Virus record (IMG/VR): IMGVR_UViG_3300025141_014116
Span: 1-52,578 of that record
Source of the DNA: a virus
Reading direction: 5' to 3' (one strand)
Length of the DNA stretch: 52,578 nt
Shown here: positions 27,947 through 37,613 of the stretch, piece by piece
Layout: each line of letters begins with the position of its first letter
How positions within the stretch are numbered: the first letter of the stretch is position 1
Notes under the pieces: model-generated
What the model saw: the letters and a program-made list of their open reading frames with translations, nothing else
The model's database searches: none
What the model was told of the DNA's origin: nothing
Program-made: the position numbers and the translations under genes

Positions 27947-30900
27947 TTAAGAAGGGGGCCATGACCTTTCTGTGCACGCTGGGTCCACCACCACTTGGGA
28001 CGATGGGAATTGTGATAGCTGCAATAAAAGATAAATTATACCGAAAGGAGTAATCGGCGGAATCGCAAAAATATATGGAATAGACCCCTCTAAATCTATC
28101 CCATCCTTTACAGAGATTATAGGTTTCATGGATGCGGGGAAGTCGGAGGGATAGTGCTCGTCGATCCCCTCACGGATCAGGCCGAGGACGTCCTCCAGCG
28201 ACAACGGAATACTTGGAATCACGGCATTCGGGTCGCCGGCTAAGGACATATCTTGTACTTCGGGGCCCCAGCATGGAGCGCCCGGGGGATTGAGGCCTGC
28301 CATGGCTTCCGAAATCCCTCCGACACCCTCAGCGATGGCTTTAAATTGTTCTGCCGATTCGATAGACTGAAAAATCTGTTTAGACACATCGCGAATGACC
28401 TTAGCCACAATCACATGAGGCTCTGTAAGCTCCACCACGCCCTTGAGGATTTGCTTGGGGGTCTCCTTCAGCATTGTACTAATGAATGAGGTACCTAGGT
28501 TGCCCAGCTGGCTTGTAAGGCCGTCCATGGCGCTATTCTGCAAGGCACTTACGTCACAATTGCTTGTAGCGGTATAATCATCCCCTGCAAAAGCTGCTTG
28601 CAATGCTAGAACGATAATTTCCTTTGTATCTGCAAACATCTCTGTGGAGTCGAAGTTCCCAAATAGCGTTTGTATTTCACCTATGAGATAGAGGAATTGA
28701 AGCACTCTTCCCACATCCAACAATTGTTTATTACCAAAAAGGCGTTGGACTCCCGCATACGACGCAAGATTTTGAGCCATCTGCTCTCGGTGATTATCGT
28801 AGGTATCATCAATAAATGCAGAAAAAGAAGCATTAGGAAAGGTCTCAAGATGATTTGTGAACTTATCTCCAAACAAAAGGTCGGAGACGTCGATACGTGT
28901 ACTGTAGGGGGTTGCGATATGAGCAAGGTACGTAGGCATATCTCCGTCAAACTTATAGAAAAAATACGACTTATATTGTTTTATTATATTGCTGTCCACC
29001 CCGTTCAGCAGGTTTACCAAGGTACGCGAGTGGCCATTGTTGGGGTATGCACGTATAGTAGCGTCCGTGCCGTCAACCGTGGCCGCGGCAGGACTCAGAG
29101 ATACGAGACGAGTACCCATTTCTACGATAGGAAATATTATTTGCAGCGCGTCGGAGATCGCGTTGCCCGATGGCTGGCCGGGATCCTGGATCAACGGGCC
29201 GTCGATATCTTGCTCCCGCAAAGCTGCTAGCAACATATTACCAAGAGACGTCTGAAGTTCTTCCTCTGTTTCATAGTCGTCAAACATGTTTACTGCCGCT
29301 TGGCGCATTCCGGTCCAGCCGGCTTGGGAGACTGTGACGCCAGGGATGGTGCCCGGGGACCAGGCCCAAGAGAGGAATGGATATACATTATTATTGCTCA
29401 CGTTGGTCGCACCCGTCGTCCCAACGCCGCCGCCTAATTCAATTCCGTTTTTATCGTGTTTTGCCTCGAGGTACACATAGATGCCTGCCTCGTCGCAGTC
29501 GACGAGCGGGTCAGCGTCGGTGAAGTACGAGCTGTGGTATATTCCGGACTCCGGCGCAGCTGCTTTCGGGTAGACTTTTTCCATTCGAGCCACAACGCGA
29601 TAATTCTGGGACTCAAACAAGGTATACCAGTTCTCGTTATGAGTGCCGCCTTCAGGTGTTATTTGGCCGTTGTACCATTTTGCGCCTGCGTTCCACATGA
29701 CCACGTGGCCAAGCCCAGTGCGGCGTTGTGAGGTGACTTCGGTGGTGGGGTCTAAGTACTCAGCGTTGGCGTTGAGCATCTTGCCGCGGCGGCTGCAGTA
29801 ATTCAAAAAGCGCAGGCGCGCTTCAGCCAGCACCTTGGTGCACTGCCGCTCGGCAACATCGGCGAATCCATAATCTCCTCCTGTCCGTATAGGATTCCAC
29901 GCCTGTCGTGTAATTCCTGCTTGTTGATCAACAATATTCTCCCCATATGGAAAATTGCCAAATTTTTTGTCAACTAGGTCTCTTAACTGCATTACTGGCC
30001 ATGAAGACTTAAATACTAAGTCGCCACTACAGGTGATGCTTACTTTCTTACTATCACGAGGAGTGTCAAGGTGACCCGATTCGACTATGCGTTTCTGGAA
30101 ATCCATGGTCCAGTTTCGAATTAATGTATAGTCCGACATGAGGTACGGGTTCGATCCATTATCCCCAGAGCCCCATGGAATAGGATCGTTAATATCAAAG
30201 TCAGGATTTGCAGGATTGATACCTAAATACATGCCCATACTTTGCCTTCGTTGGCGCCAGCCGGGCATTTCGTCATTAAACCAAGCATAAAAAGTAGTAT
30301 CATTGTTGCCTCGGGCGGTCGCTTCGGGCGAGCACAACTCGTTAGCAGCTGCAACCGAGCCGCGCCAAGTTGCGCCATCCGCGTCGCCAACATATTCCCT
30401 TATTTTAGAATTAATCTTATAAGGAGTGGTGCCTCGCAAAGAGAAGGGAAGCGGCAGGAATCCCTGTATCCGGCCGTCGGCTAATTGTGCAATTGTCGCA
30501 AACATCCTTTTAAACGCATCAAAGCCAATATAATATGTATTAATCTCATCGGTGGACTCGACGCCGCTCTGGTCCAGGGCGGCGCTCTGGTATGTGGTGA
30601 ACCCTAATCCTTCGAGGGGGGTTTGGCGTTCCAGGGTCGCCGCGATTTCGTTCAGGCGCCCGGCAGCGAGCTGTAAAGTTGAGTTTCCCGAATTTTGGAT
30701 GGTCGCGATCAATTCATTTATTTTCGTCAGATTGACCTGAATTTTAAAGAACTTTTCTAGTACGAGTCCTCCGTACGTCATAAACGAGTCAACCTCTTTA
30801 TTGGCTTTGATGACCTCTGCTGACTCATCTGTATAGTCCGTGCCGCGGCGAGTTACATAATTATCCCATATCTTAGACCCTTCATTCACATAGTTATGAG

Positions 30901-33900
30901 CAAAGAAAAAATAATTCCTCGGGGTGCGCGTGTCTTCCATCCCTGAGGATTTCTGCCATGTCGCGATCGCATAATCCGGGTCGTCCGTCGGAAGACCATT
31001 TGTGATAGTGCCGTACTCTACTTCCGCGTCGTCGTCGTACGGTCTCATAAGTGGCAGCTCATCTGCAGCGTCAATCAGTTCCACGTGAGGAATTCCATGA
31101 ATTAAGAAAGTCTCGATCGTATTATTTCCTAACAACTTAAAATATTCGTTAATGGTGGGGCCGGCTTTGAGCAGCCGGTTTTCAAAAAGATATCTCACCG
31201 CAACTGCTTGCAGGGCCGAGTTCTCGATACTGGGTGACATCGAGATGGGTGGGTCCGCGGACCATGCAGCTGTCAAACTTGTTATAAGGTTGACCTCGTC
31301 GCTGCCATACCCCCACACATTGGCTGGCTCGCCGGAGATGGGGAGTAAGAAGCTTCCATTAGCTTGGACTTCTCTTTTTATAATTTTCTTTACTGTCAGC
31401 GCGGCTCCCTTGCCCACAATCGGAGGTATCCCCGGAACTTCAATTGCGATAAAGCCTTGATGAATGCGTCGGGTTATCGTCTGCGATGCCAATTCCTTCA
31501 CAATGGTTTCCTGTTCCCCACCCGAGAAAAAATTTATACCAAACTCGCTTACAATAAAAATATTCTTAAGAATAAAATCCACAACCAATACTTGCATATA
31601 TGCATTTACGAGGCCAAGTATCCCAGCATCGCGGACGGGTCCTAATTCAGTTTCTTGATCGGAACATCCATTATCCACGAACTCTTGAAGCGACTCTCTT
31701 TTAATTTGATTCGCGTCAAGGAGGTCTATATCACCGGGTTGGCCGTCGCTGCAAAACTTGGGGAATAGGCTAAAATTTTCAAGCGCGCGTGGAGAAAAAA
31801 GATCAGAGTTCGCAATTTGGTAGGCGAACATGTTAATAAGTGAAAAATAAGCAAAAGGATATATTTTTTTAGTATAAATGGCCGCGGAAGGGAGCGATGG
31901 CGAAAGGCCATGGGAACCTAAGACGTCTAGTACTGACTCCGGGCCGCTGGCTATCGCATGCAAAAAAGACTCGCCCTCTAGAATTCGGGCTGATATTTGG
32001 TTAGGAGTTGAAGCAGGGCCCAGAAGAGCGTTAGCGGCCGTACCAGTAGTGGCATTTATATCCCCTGCGGTTATTACGTCGTTGAAAATATTTATGGTAT
32101 CCCCGTATACATGCGTGCCCTCCTCGTTCGCTAGCTGAGGATCACCGGGGGAGCCGGGGTTGCCTGAGCCTTCTATGTTATAGACCACCGTTTTACCAAA
32201 CCCAGTATTGGCCGCATTCGCTCTAATATTAACTAAAAATGCCCAATTTCTGACAAGATCTTGGAGGTTGGCATTCAAGGGATATTCCGGGAGGCCGTGT
32301 TGATCGAACAATGGGCAGCTGCCCACTATATAGTCCTCAATAGTTTCGTATAGCCGTTGAGTGGCCGGCGCGACGGCCCAGGTAAGGGCCGCGGTCATAG
32401 TACTAAGTGATTGGTTTTGAGCATTTTTGATAGCATTATCAAGGGTCTGCTGAAGGCCGCCGAACTCTCCATATGTGCTAGAGACTTGAGCGGGAATTAA
32501 ATTCTCCATCATGGAGCCCAGACCGGGCGGGCCGTCATTGGGGATTCCAGAAGCAAAGGGTCCCGTGTTCATGGCGTCTTGAAGTTGTTCTAGTTTTTCT
32601 TGAAGTTCGGCATTTGCTGGTTCATTGGGGTCCGGGATTATAAGCTGAGTTTTGTACGCGCGAAGATCAGTTAAAAAAGATTGTTGTACGGGGGACAATA
32701 CTGCATCGATAAGTGAGATAACGGAGTGGTTATAGCTCGCGATATCGGAAAGGCTCGGTACAATGCCGGCGCCGCAAGCCATATCCGCGGCAATATCCTT
32801 GATTCCATTTAAAATATCTAGCAAGTCATCAAAGGCATCTCCCAGAGCATCTTCAATGTCGCAGGGATCTATGCTTGTCAACTCAGGCACCAGTGAATCG
32901 TAAATGCCAAGACAATATGCAGGATCAACTAAGTCTCCCAAGCATCCAAAAAATACTTCTAGTTGCCCAATGTTAAATTCACTATCGACCACAAATGTGT
33001 CATGAACCGATTGGTATGACGGTCTCTTTAGTAAATTGGTTACAATCTGTAATACTTCATCAGACGCTGTACGGTTAAACAGATCGCAGGCTTCTCGAGC
33101 CGTAATCAAGGGTGCCAGGGCCTCTAAAAAACTTGTAATCTCTATGATGTTAAGCCCAAAATCTTCATAGCAATCTTGAGCAGTAGTAGCAATACTGGTA
33201 GGATTAGGCCAGGAATCAATAATGTGCGGTAATGGTTCTGAGGGAGGCGCCGTTTCGGCATCTTCTGTTAAGCATAGGTCCCGGATTAACTCTGCTATGG
33301 CTTCCATGGCTCCGTATAAGGCACTCATTGCGGCGCTCTTAAGGCCGGCTTCAATTTGAGCTTGGAGTTCTTTATTTATACTAATAATCGGCAATTTCAT
33401 GTTCACTGCCGGGAAGCGGATCTTAATTTGAGGAGGGGAGGGGAGAAGAGGGTCGATCCCCGGAACGAAGTCTGGCATTGCTCCCTGAAAACCTAGTCGG
33501 TATAAAAGACATTCGAGGGCCGCTTCCAAGAGTACATCAATCTTCCATGTTGCAAGCCATTTGGAAAACTCAGCGGTGCTGTCCGCTACCTTTTGAAGGT
33601 CCTTTGTTGCTTTTTCCAAACGTTTATTTAGGGTGTCCTCTACGCTTTTCATCTCTTTTTGGCGCGCCTCAAGAAAGGCCCGATTTAATACATCAGGCTG
33701 CTTTGCAAACGCACTAAAAATAGTTTTTTCGGCAGATGTTTGCCCTAAGGGCCCCGCTTCACCTTCTTGGCTTTGTGTGGAGGCAAGATTGGCAACTGTA
33801 TTGGTTTTGGGCGTACCAAAGTAATCTACCTCTATACCGGCATTTGACAAAAACGCATCAACAAATTGAGTCCAGTTAAGTTGGGTACGGCGGCGATTGG

Positions 33901-34792
33901 CGAGTGTATCAAAATGAGTAAGGATCTCGATTACATAGGGATTTGTGCCCTTAGGGGGCTTCCACTCCGGTCGAAGGCGTCCGGGCGCTAGCGGGCCTGC
34001 CGGGCCGGCGACGGCCCCAAAATAAAATTCAGTTCCTTTGTTGAGGATTATAGAATCAGCGTTAGTATCTTCTAGCGTTATGGCGCCCTCGGCCTGGGCA
34101 TATGCTACTCTTTTGGGGGGAACCAGAAAGTTAGTTTTATAGAGCTGGACCGCAACCACACGAGGATCTTGTTTGTGCAACCTCAGGCGCATCCACGTAA
34201 AATTAGACTTTTTTAATCCATTAAAATTAATAAATGCATCTAAATGTTGAAAAAATTGTTTAACACGATGATAGAGAGCGGCAAATTGAATTGCCGGGGT
34301 GATTGACCCCTGAAAAAACTTCACTTGCTGATCGTATATTTTGAACGCTGTGTCTAGATTTTTAAGGAAGACTGGGATCTGGCTAAACCGAATATCAACA
34401 TCAGCCCAGTGGGGAGCAGATCCTCGTAGGTCCACGAGTTGGGCCATGGTGCGTACACCGCGGTTGTACTCTGGGTTCGAAGCTATCGATTCGTTTGTCT
34501 TTGCTGTCAGCAATACAACAGGATTAGCCAGCTGACGTTTAGGAAAATAAACATTTTTAACCTCTAAATCATCAGGACCTAGGGCGTCAGAAGAAGATCC
34601 ATAATAATCCAGGATGGTATCTACGGCCCAGGTTCGCAAAGAGAGTGGAGCATAATTGTCAATATCCGGGAGGTTGCGTTCGATGACCGGCGAATACATA
34701 GTAATGTAAACAGTATCAGTGCCGTCCGTGTATGGCTTATTAATTTGGCGATGATACCAATTGCGTTTTTTGTGACGTGGTTCGATTGACAT
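27947..34792 (-). CDS. Giant baseplate-region structural protein (2281 aa)
   Basis: A 2281-aa protein between the spike-like protein and gp25. The N-terminus is basic (IEPRHKKRNWYHRQINKPY). A charged helical stretch at about residues 375-425 (ARQKEMKSVEDTLNKRLEKA) is a likely coiled coil. It is followed by amphipathic and proline-rich regions (FVPGIDPLLPSPPQIKIRFP) and many acidic helices with regularly spaced Cys residues (around CLGDLVDPAYCLGIYD). Near the C-terminus are helical segments and a hydrophobic stretch (IIYLLLQLSQFPSSQVVVD). No enzymatic motif is visible. Position argues for a baseplate hub, wedge or tape-like role. T4 gp7 (1032 aa) is the nearest functional analogue by place, but I see no clear sequence match. 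Confidence 0.68.
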   Translation of the reverse strand: MSIEPRHKKRNWYHRQINKPYTDGTDTVYITMYSPVIERNLPDIDNYAPLSLRTWAVDTILDYYGSSSDALGPDDLEVKNVYFPKRQLANPVVLLTAKTNESIASNPEYNRGVRTMAQLVDLRGSAPHWADVDIRFSQIPVFLKNLDTAFKIYDQQVKFFQGSITPAIQFAALYHRVKQFFQHLDAFINFNGLKKSNFTWMRLRLHKQDPRVVAVQLYKTNFLVPPKRVAYAQAEGAITLEDTNADSIILNKGTEFYFGAVAGPAGPLAPGRLRPEWKPPKGTNPYVIEILTHFDTLANRRRTQLNWTQFVDAFLSNAGIEVDYFGTPKTNTVANLASTQSQEGEAGPLGQTSAEKTIFSAFAKQPDVLNRAFLEARQKEMKSVEDTLNKRLEKATKDLQKVADSTAEFSKWLATWKIDVLLEAALECLLYRLGFQGAMPDFVPGIDPLLPSPPQIKIRFPAVNMKLPIISINKELQAQIEAGLKSAAMSALYGAMEAIAELIRDLCLTEDAETAPPSEPLPHIIDSWPNPTSIATTAQDCYEDFGLNIIEITSFLEALAPLITAREACDLFNRTASDEVLQIVTNLLKRPSYQSVHDTFVVDSEFNIGQLEVFFGCLGDLVDPAYCLGIYDSLVPELTSIDPCDIEDALGDAFDDLLDILNGIKDIAADMACGAGIVPSLSDIASYNHSVISLIDAVLSPVQQSFLTDLRAYKTQLIIPDPNEPANAELQEKLEQLQDAMNTGPFASGIPNDGPPGLGSMMENLIPAQVSSTYGEFGGLQQTLDNAIKNAQNQSLSTMTAALTWAVAPATQRLYETIEDYIVGSCPLFDQHGLPEYPLNANLQDLVRNWAFLVNIRANAANTGFGKTVVYNIEGSGNPGSPGDPQLANEEGTHVYGDTINIFNDVITAGDINATTGTAANALLGPASTPNQISARILEGESFLHAIASGPESVLDVLGSHGLSPSLPSAAIYTKKIYPFAYFSLINMFAYQIANSDLFSPRALENFSLFPKFCSDGQPGDIDLLDANQIKRESLQEFVDNGCSDQETELGPVRDAGILGLVNAYMQVLVVDFILKNIFIVSEFGINFFSGGEQETIVKELASQTITRRIHQGFIAIEVPGIPPIVGKGAALTVKKIIKREVQANGSFLLPISGEPANVWGYGSDEVNLITSLTAAWSADPPISMSPSIENSALQAVAVRYLFENRLLKAGPTINEYFKLLGNNTIETFLIHGIPHVELIDAADELPLMRPYDDDAEVEYGTITNGLPTDDPDYAIATWQKSSGMEDTRTPRNYFFFAHNYVNEGSKIWDNYVTRRGTDYTDESAEVIKANKEVDSFMTYGGLVLEKFFKIQVNLTKINELIATIQNSGNSTLQLAAGRLNEIAATLERQTPLEGLGFTTYQSAALDQSGVESTDEINTYYIGFDAFKRMFATIAQLADGRIQGFLPLPFSLRGTTPYKINSKIREYVGDADGATWRGSVAAANELCSPEATARGNNDTTFYAWFNDEMPGWRQRRQSMGMYLGINPANPDFDINDPIPWGSGDNGSNPYLMSDYTLIRNWTMDFQKRIVESGHLDTPRDSKKVSITCSGDLVFKSSWPVMQLRDLVDKKFGNFPYGENIVDQQAGITRQAWNPIRTGGDYGFADVAERQCTKVLAEARLRFLNYCSRRGKMLNANAEYLDPTTEVTSQRRTGLGHVVMWNAGAKWYNGQITPEGGTHNENWYTLFESQNYRVVARMEKVYPKAAAPESGIYHSSYFTDADPLVDCDEAGIYVYLEAKHDKNGIELGGGVGTTGATNVSNNNVYPFLSWAWSPGTIPGVTVSQAGWTGMRQAAVNMFDDYETEEELQTSLGNMLLAALREQDIDGPLIQDPGQPSGNAISDALQIIFPIVEMGTRLVSLSPAAATVDGTDATIRAYPNNGHSRTLVNLLNGVDSNIIKQYKSYFFYKFDGDMPTYLAHIATPYSTRIDVSDLLFGDKFTNHLETFPNASFSAFIDDTYDNHREQMAQNLASYAGVQRLFGNKQLLDVGRVLQFLYLIGEIQTLFGNFDSTEMFADTKEIIVLALQAAFAGDDYTATSNCDVSALQNSAMDGLTSQLGNLGTSFISTMLKETPKQILKGVVELTEPHVIVAKVIRDVSKQIFQSIESAEQFKAIAEGVGGISEAMAGLNPPGAPCWGPEVQDMSLAGDPNAVIPSIPLSLEDVLGLIREGIDEHYPSDFPASMKPIISVKDGIDLEGSIPYIFAIPPITPFGIIYLLLQLSQFPSSQVVVDPACTERSWPPS

Positions 34793-34796
34793 TTTC

Positions 34797-35771
34797 CTAG
34801 TTTACATGATTGAGCGCGCTCAATACATATTTTTCTCCGAGCGGGCTAAAATAGTTATTTTTGTCCGTAGCTTTGTTAACAACCATACTAAAGGCCGACA
34901 CCTCGGTCGTGGCTACTAGTTGAAAAGTGCTTTTGATGCCTTCAAACAATAGATTAAAGGACATCGAAGTTGGGGATCCCCAAAAGGGAGAATTATGATT
35001 ATGTTCCGTTAGCTTCTGGTTGAGGCCTTTCTGATACTTAATAAACGAACTGACGACCTCCCGCAGATCATCGGTTTCAGCTGCAACTGTGGAAAGAGCT
35101 TCGAGCATGTTCTCTCCCAATACCATGGGCTGCAGACCTCCTGCTCCTCCTGCTATTATATCGACACCGGCATTTGTCATGGTACGATTGGACGAAGAGC
35201 TGCGGGGATCTGAGCCCGCTACTATTTTAATTCCAGCATCCCGAGATACGAGACGAATAGCGTCTGCTTTCAACCCTATAACAGAGGTGCCCATATAGTT
35301 TCCAATAGACCCCTCGGGGAGACCGCCCGCCATAAGATTATCATCCAAATCTGATTTTTGAGATACATACACCTTCGCAGCATCTAAAATCATATTGGGA
35401 TTATTGTATAAAGAGTTCCCCTCCGCATCCACATTGGTTGCATAATCGCCCATAGAACCGGCGGTTATATCGATGGCGCCTGCAGGGACTCCTTCGCCTC
35501 CGTATCCACTAAACAGATCGCCCGGGCGGTCGACTCCTATACATATTCCTGCATTAGTGAGTCCACACAAGTAGGTCTCAGCCGGGGCGAGATTGCGCTC
35601 GGGGGTACGATCCAATGTAGGCCTGCAGCCTAGGCCGGACTGGTCTATACGGGCTGAGGGGGCTGGTTTTGATGCTGACCCGTTTCTGTTTACAAGAGAG
35701 TCGCCGGCGACGTCGGTTATCTCGGAAAGGAGCTTGCGAAACGGGCTAACATATTTCAAATAGTTTTTCAT
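34797..35771 (-). CDS. Spike-like baseplate protein (putative)
   Basis: A 324-aa protein with a central region of repeated short beta-strand motifs: VPAGAIDITAGSMGDYATN, then IGLKADAIRLVSRDAGIKIV and GVDIIAGGAG. Such stepwise strands alternating with Gly/Asp turns recall the beta-helical spike of gp5/VgrG proteins. The C-terminal third is helical (MLEALSTVAAETDDLREVVS) with a TEHNHNSPFW motif containing two histidines that might bind metal. It lies directly after the amidase gene with a one-base overlap, so amidase and spike may form the puncturing device. The family is not certain, and the spike role is inferred from pattern and position. Confidence 0.55.
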   Translation of the reverse strand: MKNYLKYVSPFRKLLSEITDVAGDSLVNRNGSASKPAPSARIDQSGLGCRPTLDRTPERNLAPAETYLCGLTNAGICIGVDRPGDLFSGYGGEGVPAGAIDITAGSMGDYATNVDAEGNSLYNNPNMILDAAKVYVSQKSDLDDNLMAGGLPEGSIGNYMGTSVIGLKADAIRLVSRDAGIKIVAGSDPRSSSSNRTMTNAGVDIIAGGAGGLQPMVLGENMLEALSTVAAETDDLREVVSSFIKYQKGLNQKLTEHNHNSPFWGSPTSMSFNLLFEGIKSTFQLVATTEVSAFSMVVNKATDKNNYFSPLGEKYVLSALNHVN

Positions 35772-37327
35772 TATACTGCGCTTGGGAGGTTCAAAGGAAT
35801 TTCCTGGGGGTTGTCGGAAGCTTCAAGGTGCTGTACTATCGCTTTAAAATACGCGAGGGCAATCATATCTTGTCCTGTATGGCTGGACTGAATTTGGGCA
35901 TCTTCTAAGTTGGTGAAGAATCCTATTTCCCCTAGGCACGAATCCATTCTTGTTTGGCTAAGTACATAAAAATTGGCCTCGTAATCATGCTTGTAAGTTT
36001 GTGTCGCCTGTAGGTATTTCGGGTCGAACTCTTTGCATGTCTGCAGCTGCTTTGTCTTTTTTCGGTTCATCTGGGGCGACCCATCGTCGTTCCACAACGG
36101 GGTGCAATCTATTGTCTTCCACTTGCTGCTAGCTGCATATTCCTCGCCGCGGCGAGATTTTACTTTCATGCCGGTTGCCGTCGACTTAAAGGAGTTATAA
36201 AGAGTGTCCCCGAAGGCATCGCTGCCGTCGCTGCCTCCGGAAGTGAAGATGATCACGCCGCGGGTTTTGTTCCCGTTGCCAGCTGCGAGTTCCTTGCTCG
36301 AGCCGGCTGCGTTTCCATGTAAACTAATATACAGCGAATCTTTGGGCTCTTTGTTGGCATATCTTGTGCGGGCTCTGAGAGAGACGTTAGATTGCTCTAA
36401 GTCGTAGAAGGTAACTGGCTTATCAATCTTTTTGCCGGCAACTACATCATGGACTTCAACTTCTTGTTCCTGGATGGTGATGGCTTCTTCATGTACGTCA
36501 GTGGTGGGGGTTGTTATATTCAGCAACATGTTAATCAGCCTCCACGCGACCTCTCTATTATATTCTCCCTCAAAAAGAGTATTTGGATCTCCGTGAGCAC
36601 TCAAAGGGGGGCCGCTATAGTTCTTGAATGTATATTTTTTCCCCTCCGAAGGTTTCATTTGGTACTTCTCTCCCACCATACCTCCATGACCATAATCAAT
36701 GTAAATTCTTTTGTACTTAGGCTTATTTTGGCCGGTCGAGCTCGGTAAATCCTCGAGGGAGACGTCCTCTCGGAATAGGTCAGGCTTCGGGCTGCTCAGA
36801 TCTTCGGCTAGTTCGGCCTCCATAAGATGTTGCACGTTCATATCCAAGGCACTATTAATACGACCTACGTCTAGGGATCCTGCGCTAAATGTTGCACTCA
36901 CCAGAGCACCTGTCACAATTTTTCCATTTAACGATTTATCGTAGAAAAACTCAGGATATACATCGATTAGCGATTGGGCGTGAGAATCTCGTGGATCGAC
37001 GGTGCGTGGTATGGGCAGCAGTGTAGTATGAAAATTATCCATAATCATCAACTTCGCTATTTGTGCATCATCGTCGGGCAGGCTGTCGCTCGTGCTCTGG
37101 ATTGCTGGATCAAGACGAAGGACGATGCCTACAACCGAATCAGCGTTTCCAAAAGCTGAGGGGGTTGCTGCATTCAAAATGGTCCTACGTATTACATCAA
37201 AAGAACTCTCAAAACGAGTATCAATTAAAGCGCTAGGAATCCACTTAGGCTTCGGAAACATATCATACAGAGTTCTTAATGTGTGGTTCGGCAGCTCGTC
37301 GTTTTTACCCATCGCTCTGATCCTCAC
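35771..37327 (-). CDS. Tail-associated N-acetylmuramoyl-L-alanine amidase (Amidase_3)
   Basis: A 518-aa protein. Residues about 205-505 are an Amidase_3 zinc amidase domain: IYIDYGHGG (His214), EGEYNREVA (Glu255 the likely ligand), YISLHGNA (His337) and CLGEIGFFTNLEDA (Glu467 catalytic). It cleaves the amide bond between N-acetylmuramic acid and L-Ala of peptidoglycan. An N-terminal domain of about 200 residues precedes it, including GKIVTGALVSATFSAGSLDV, which resembles an OB-like strand set seen in gp5-type hub proteins. A poorly conserved insert of about 110 residues lies between the second His and the catalytic Glu. It has no signal peptide. Its place in the baseplate operon argues for an entry lysin rather than an endolysin. 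Confidence 0.85.
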   Translation of the reverse strand: MRIRAMGKNDELPNHTLRTLYDMFPKPKWIPSALIDTRFESSFDVIRRTILNAATPSAFGNADSVVGIVLRLDPAIQSTSDSLPDDDAQIAKLMIMDNFHTTLLPIPRTVDPRDSHAQSLIDVYPEFFYDKSLNGKIVTGALVSATFSAGSLDVGRINSALDMNVQHLMEAELAEDLSSPKPDLFREDVSLEDLPSSTGQNKPKYKRIYIDYGHGGMVGEKYQMKPSEGKKYTFKNYSGPPLSAHGDPNTLFEGEYNREVAWRLINMLLNITTPTTDVHEEAITIQEQEVEVHDVVAGKKIDKPVTFYDLEQSNVSLRARTRYANKEPKDSLYISLHGNAAGSSKELAAGNGNKTRGVIIFTSGGSDGSDAFGDTLYNSFKSTATGMKVKSRRGEEYAASSKWKTIDCTPLWNDDGSPQMNRKKTKQLQTCKEFDPKYLQATQTYKHDYEANFYVLSQTRMDSCLGEIGFFTNLEDAQIQSSHTGQDMIALAYFKAIVQHLEASDNPQEIPLNLPSAV

Positions 37328-37613
37328 TTAAGAGATCAAATAATTGTTCTTTATCATCGGCTGTTAAGCCAAACTGCTCTGATTTTTGTTTTTGAATTAT
37401 CGCCGCCAATTTCACCATTTGTTCATTAGAACGTTGCAGGTTTTCTACATATTTGGCGGCAATAGGCCCGAGGTCCTTCCGGGCGGCGTCGGAAACTTTC
37501 ATATCACTAATCGCATCCATAAGCAATGATTTTGCCATGGCCCGGTCTTCGCGAATATTCGTGGTAGTTTCCCCGATATATTCTTCTAATTTTAAAGGTC
37601 GCCTTTTTCCCAT
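37305..37613 (-). CDS. Small helical hypothetical protein
   Basis: A 102-aa protein I do not recognise. It is charged and helical, with an N-terminal basic patch (MGKRRPLKLEEYIGE) and a long helix (MDAISDMKVSDAARKDLG, then KYVENLQRSNEQMVKLAAII) that may be a coiled coil. It overlaps the sigma factor gene by 22 nt and the amidase gene by 23 nt, so all three are probably co-translated. Genes of this size next to a late sigma factor could encode a transcription cofactor or a tail assembly chaperone, but nothing in the sequence decides. Confidence 0.65.
   Translation of the reverse strand: MGKRRPLKLEEYIGETTTNIREDRAMAKSLLMDAISDMKVSDAARKDLGPIAAKYVENLQRSNEQMVKLAAIIQKQKSEQFGLTADDKEQLFDLLSEDQSDG

Noticed and set aside
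28670-29230. 186-codon plus-strand frame
   Set aside because: Antisense to the 2281-aa gene; all other genes are on the minus strand and the translation has no domain features.
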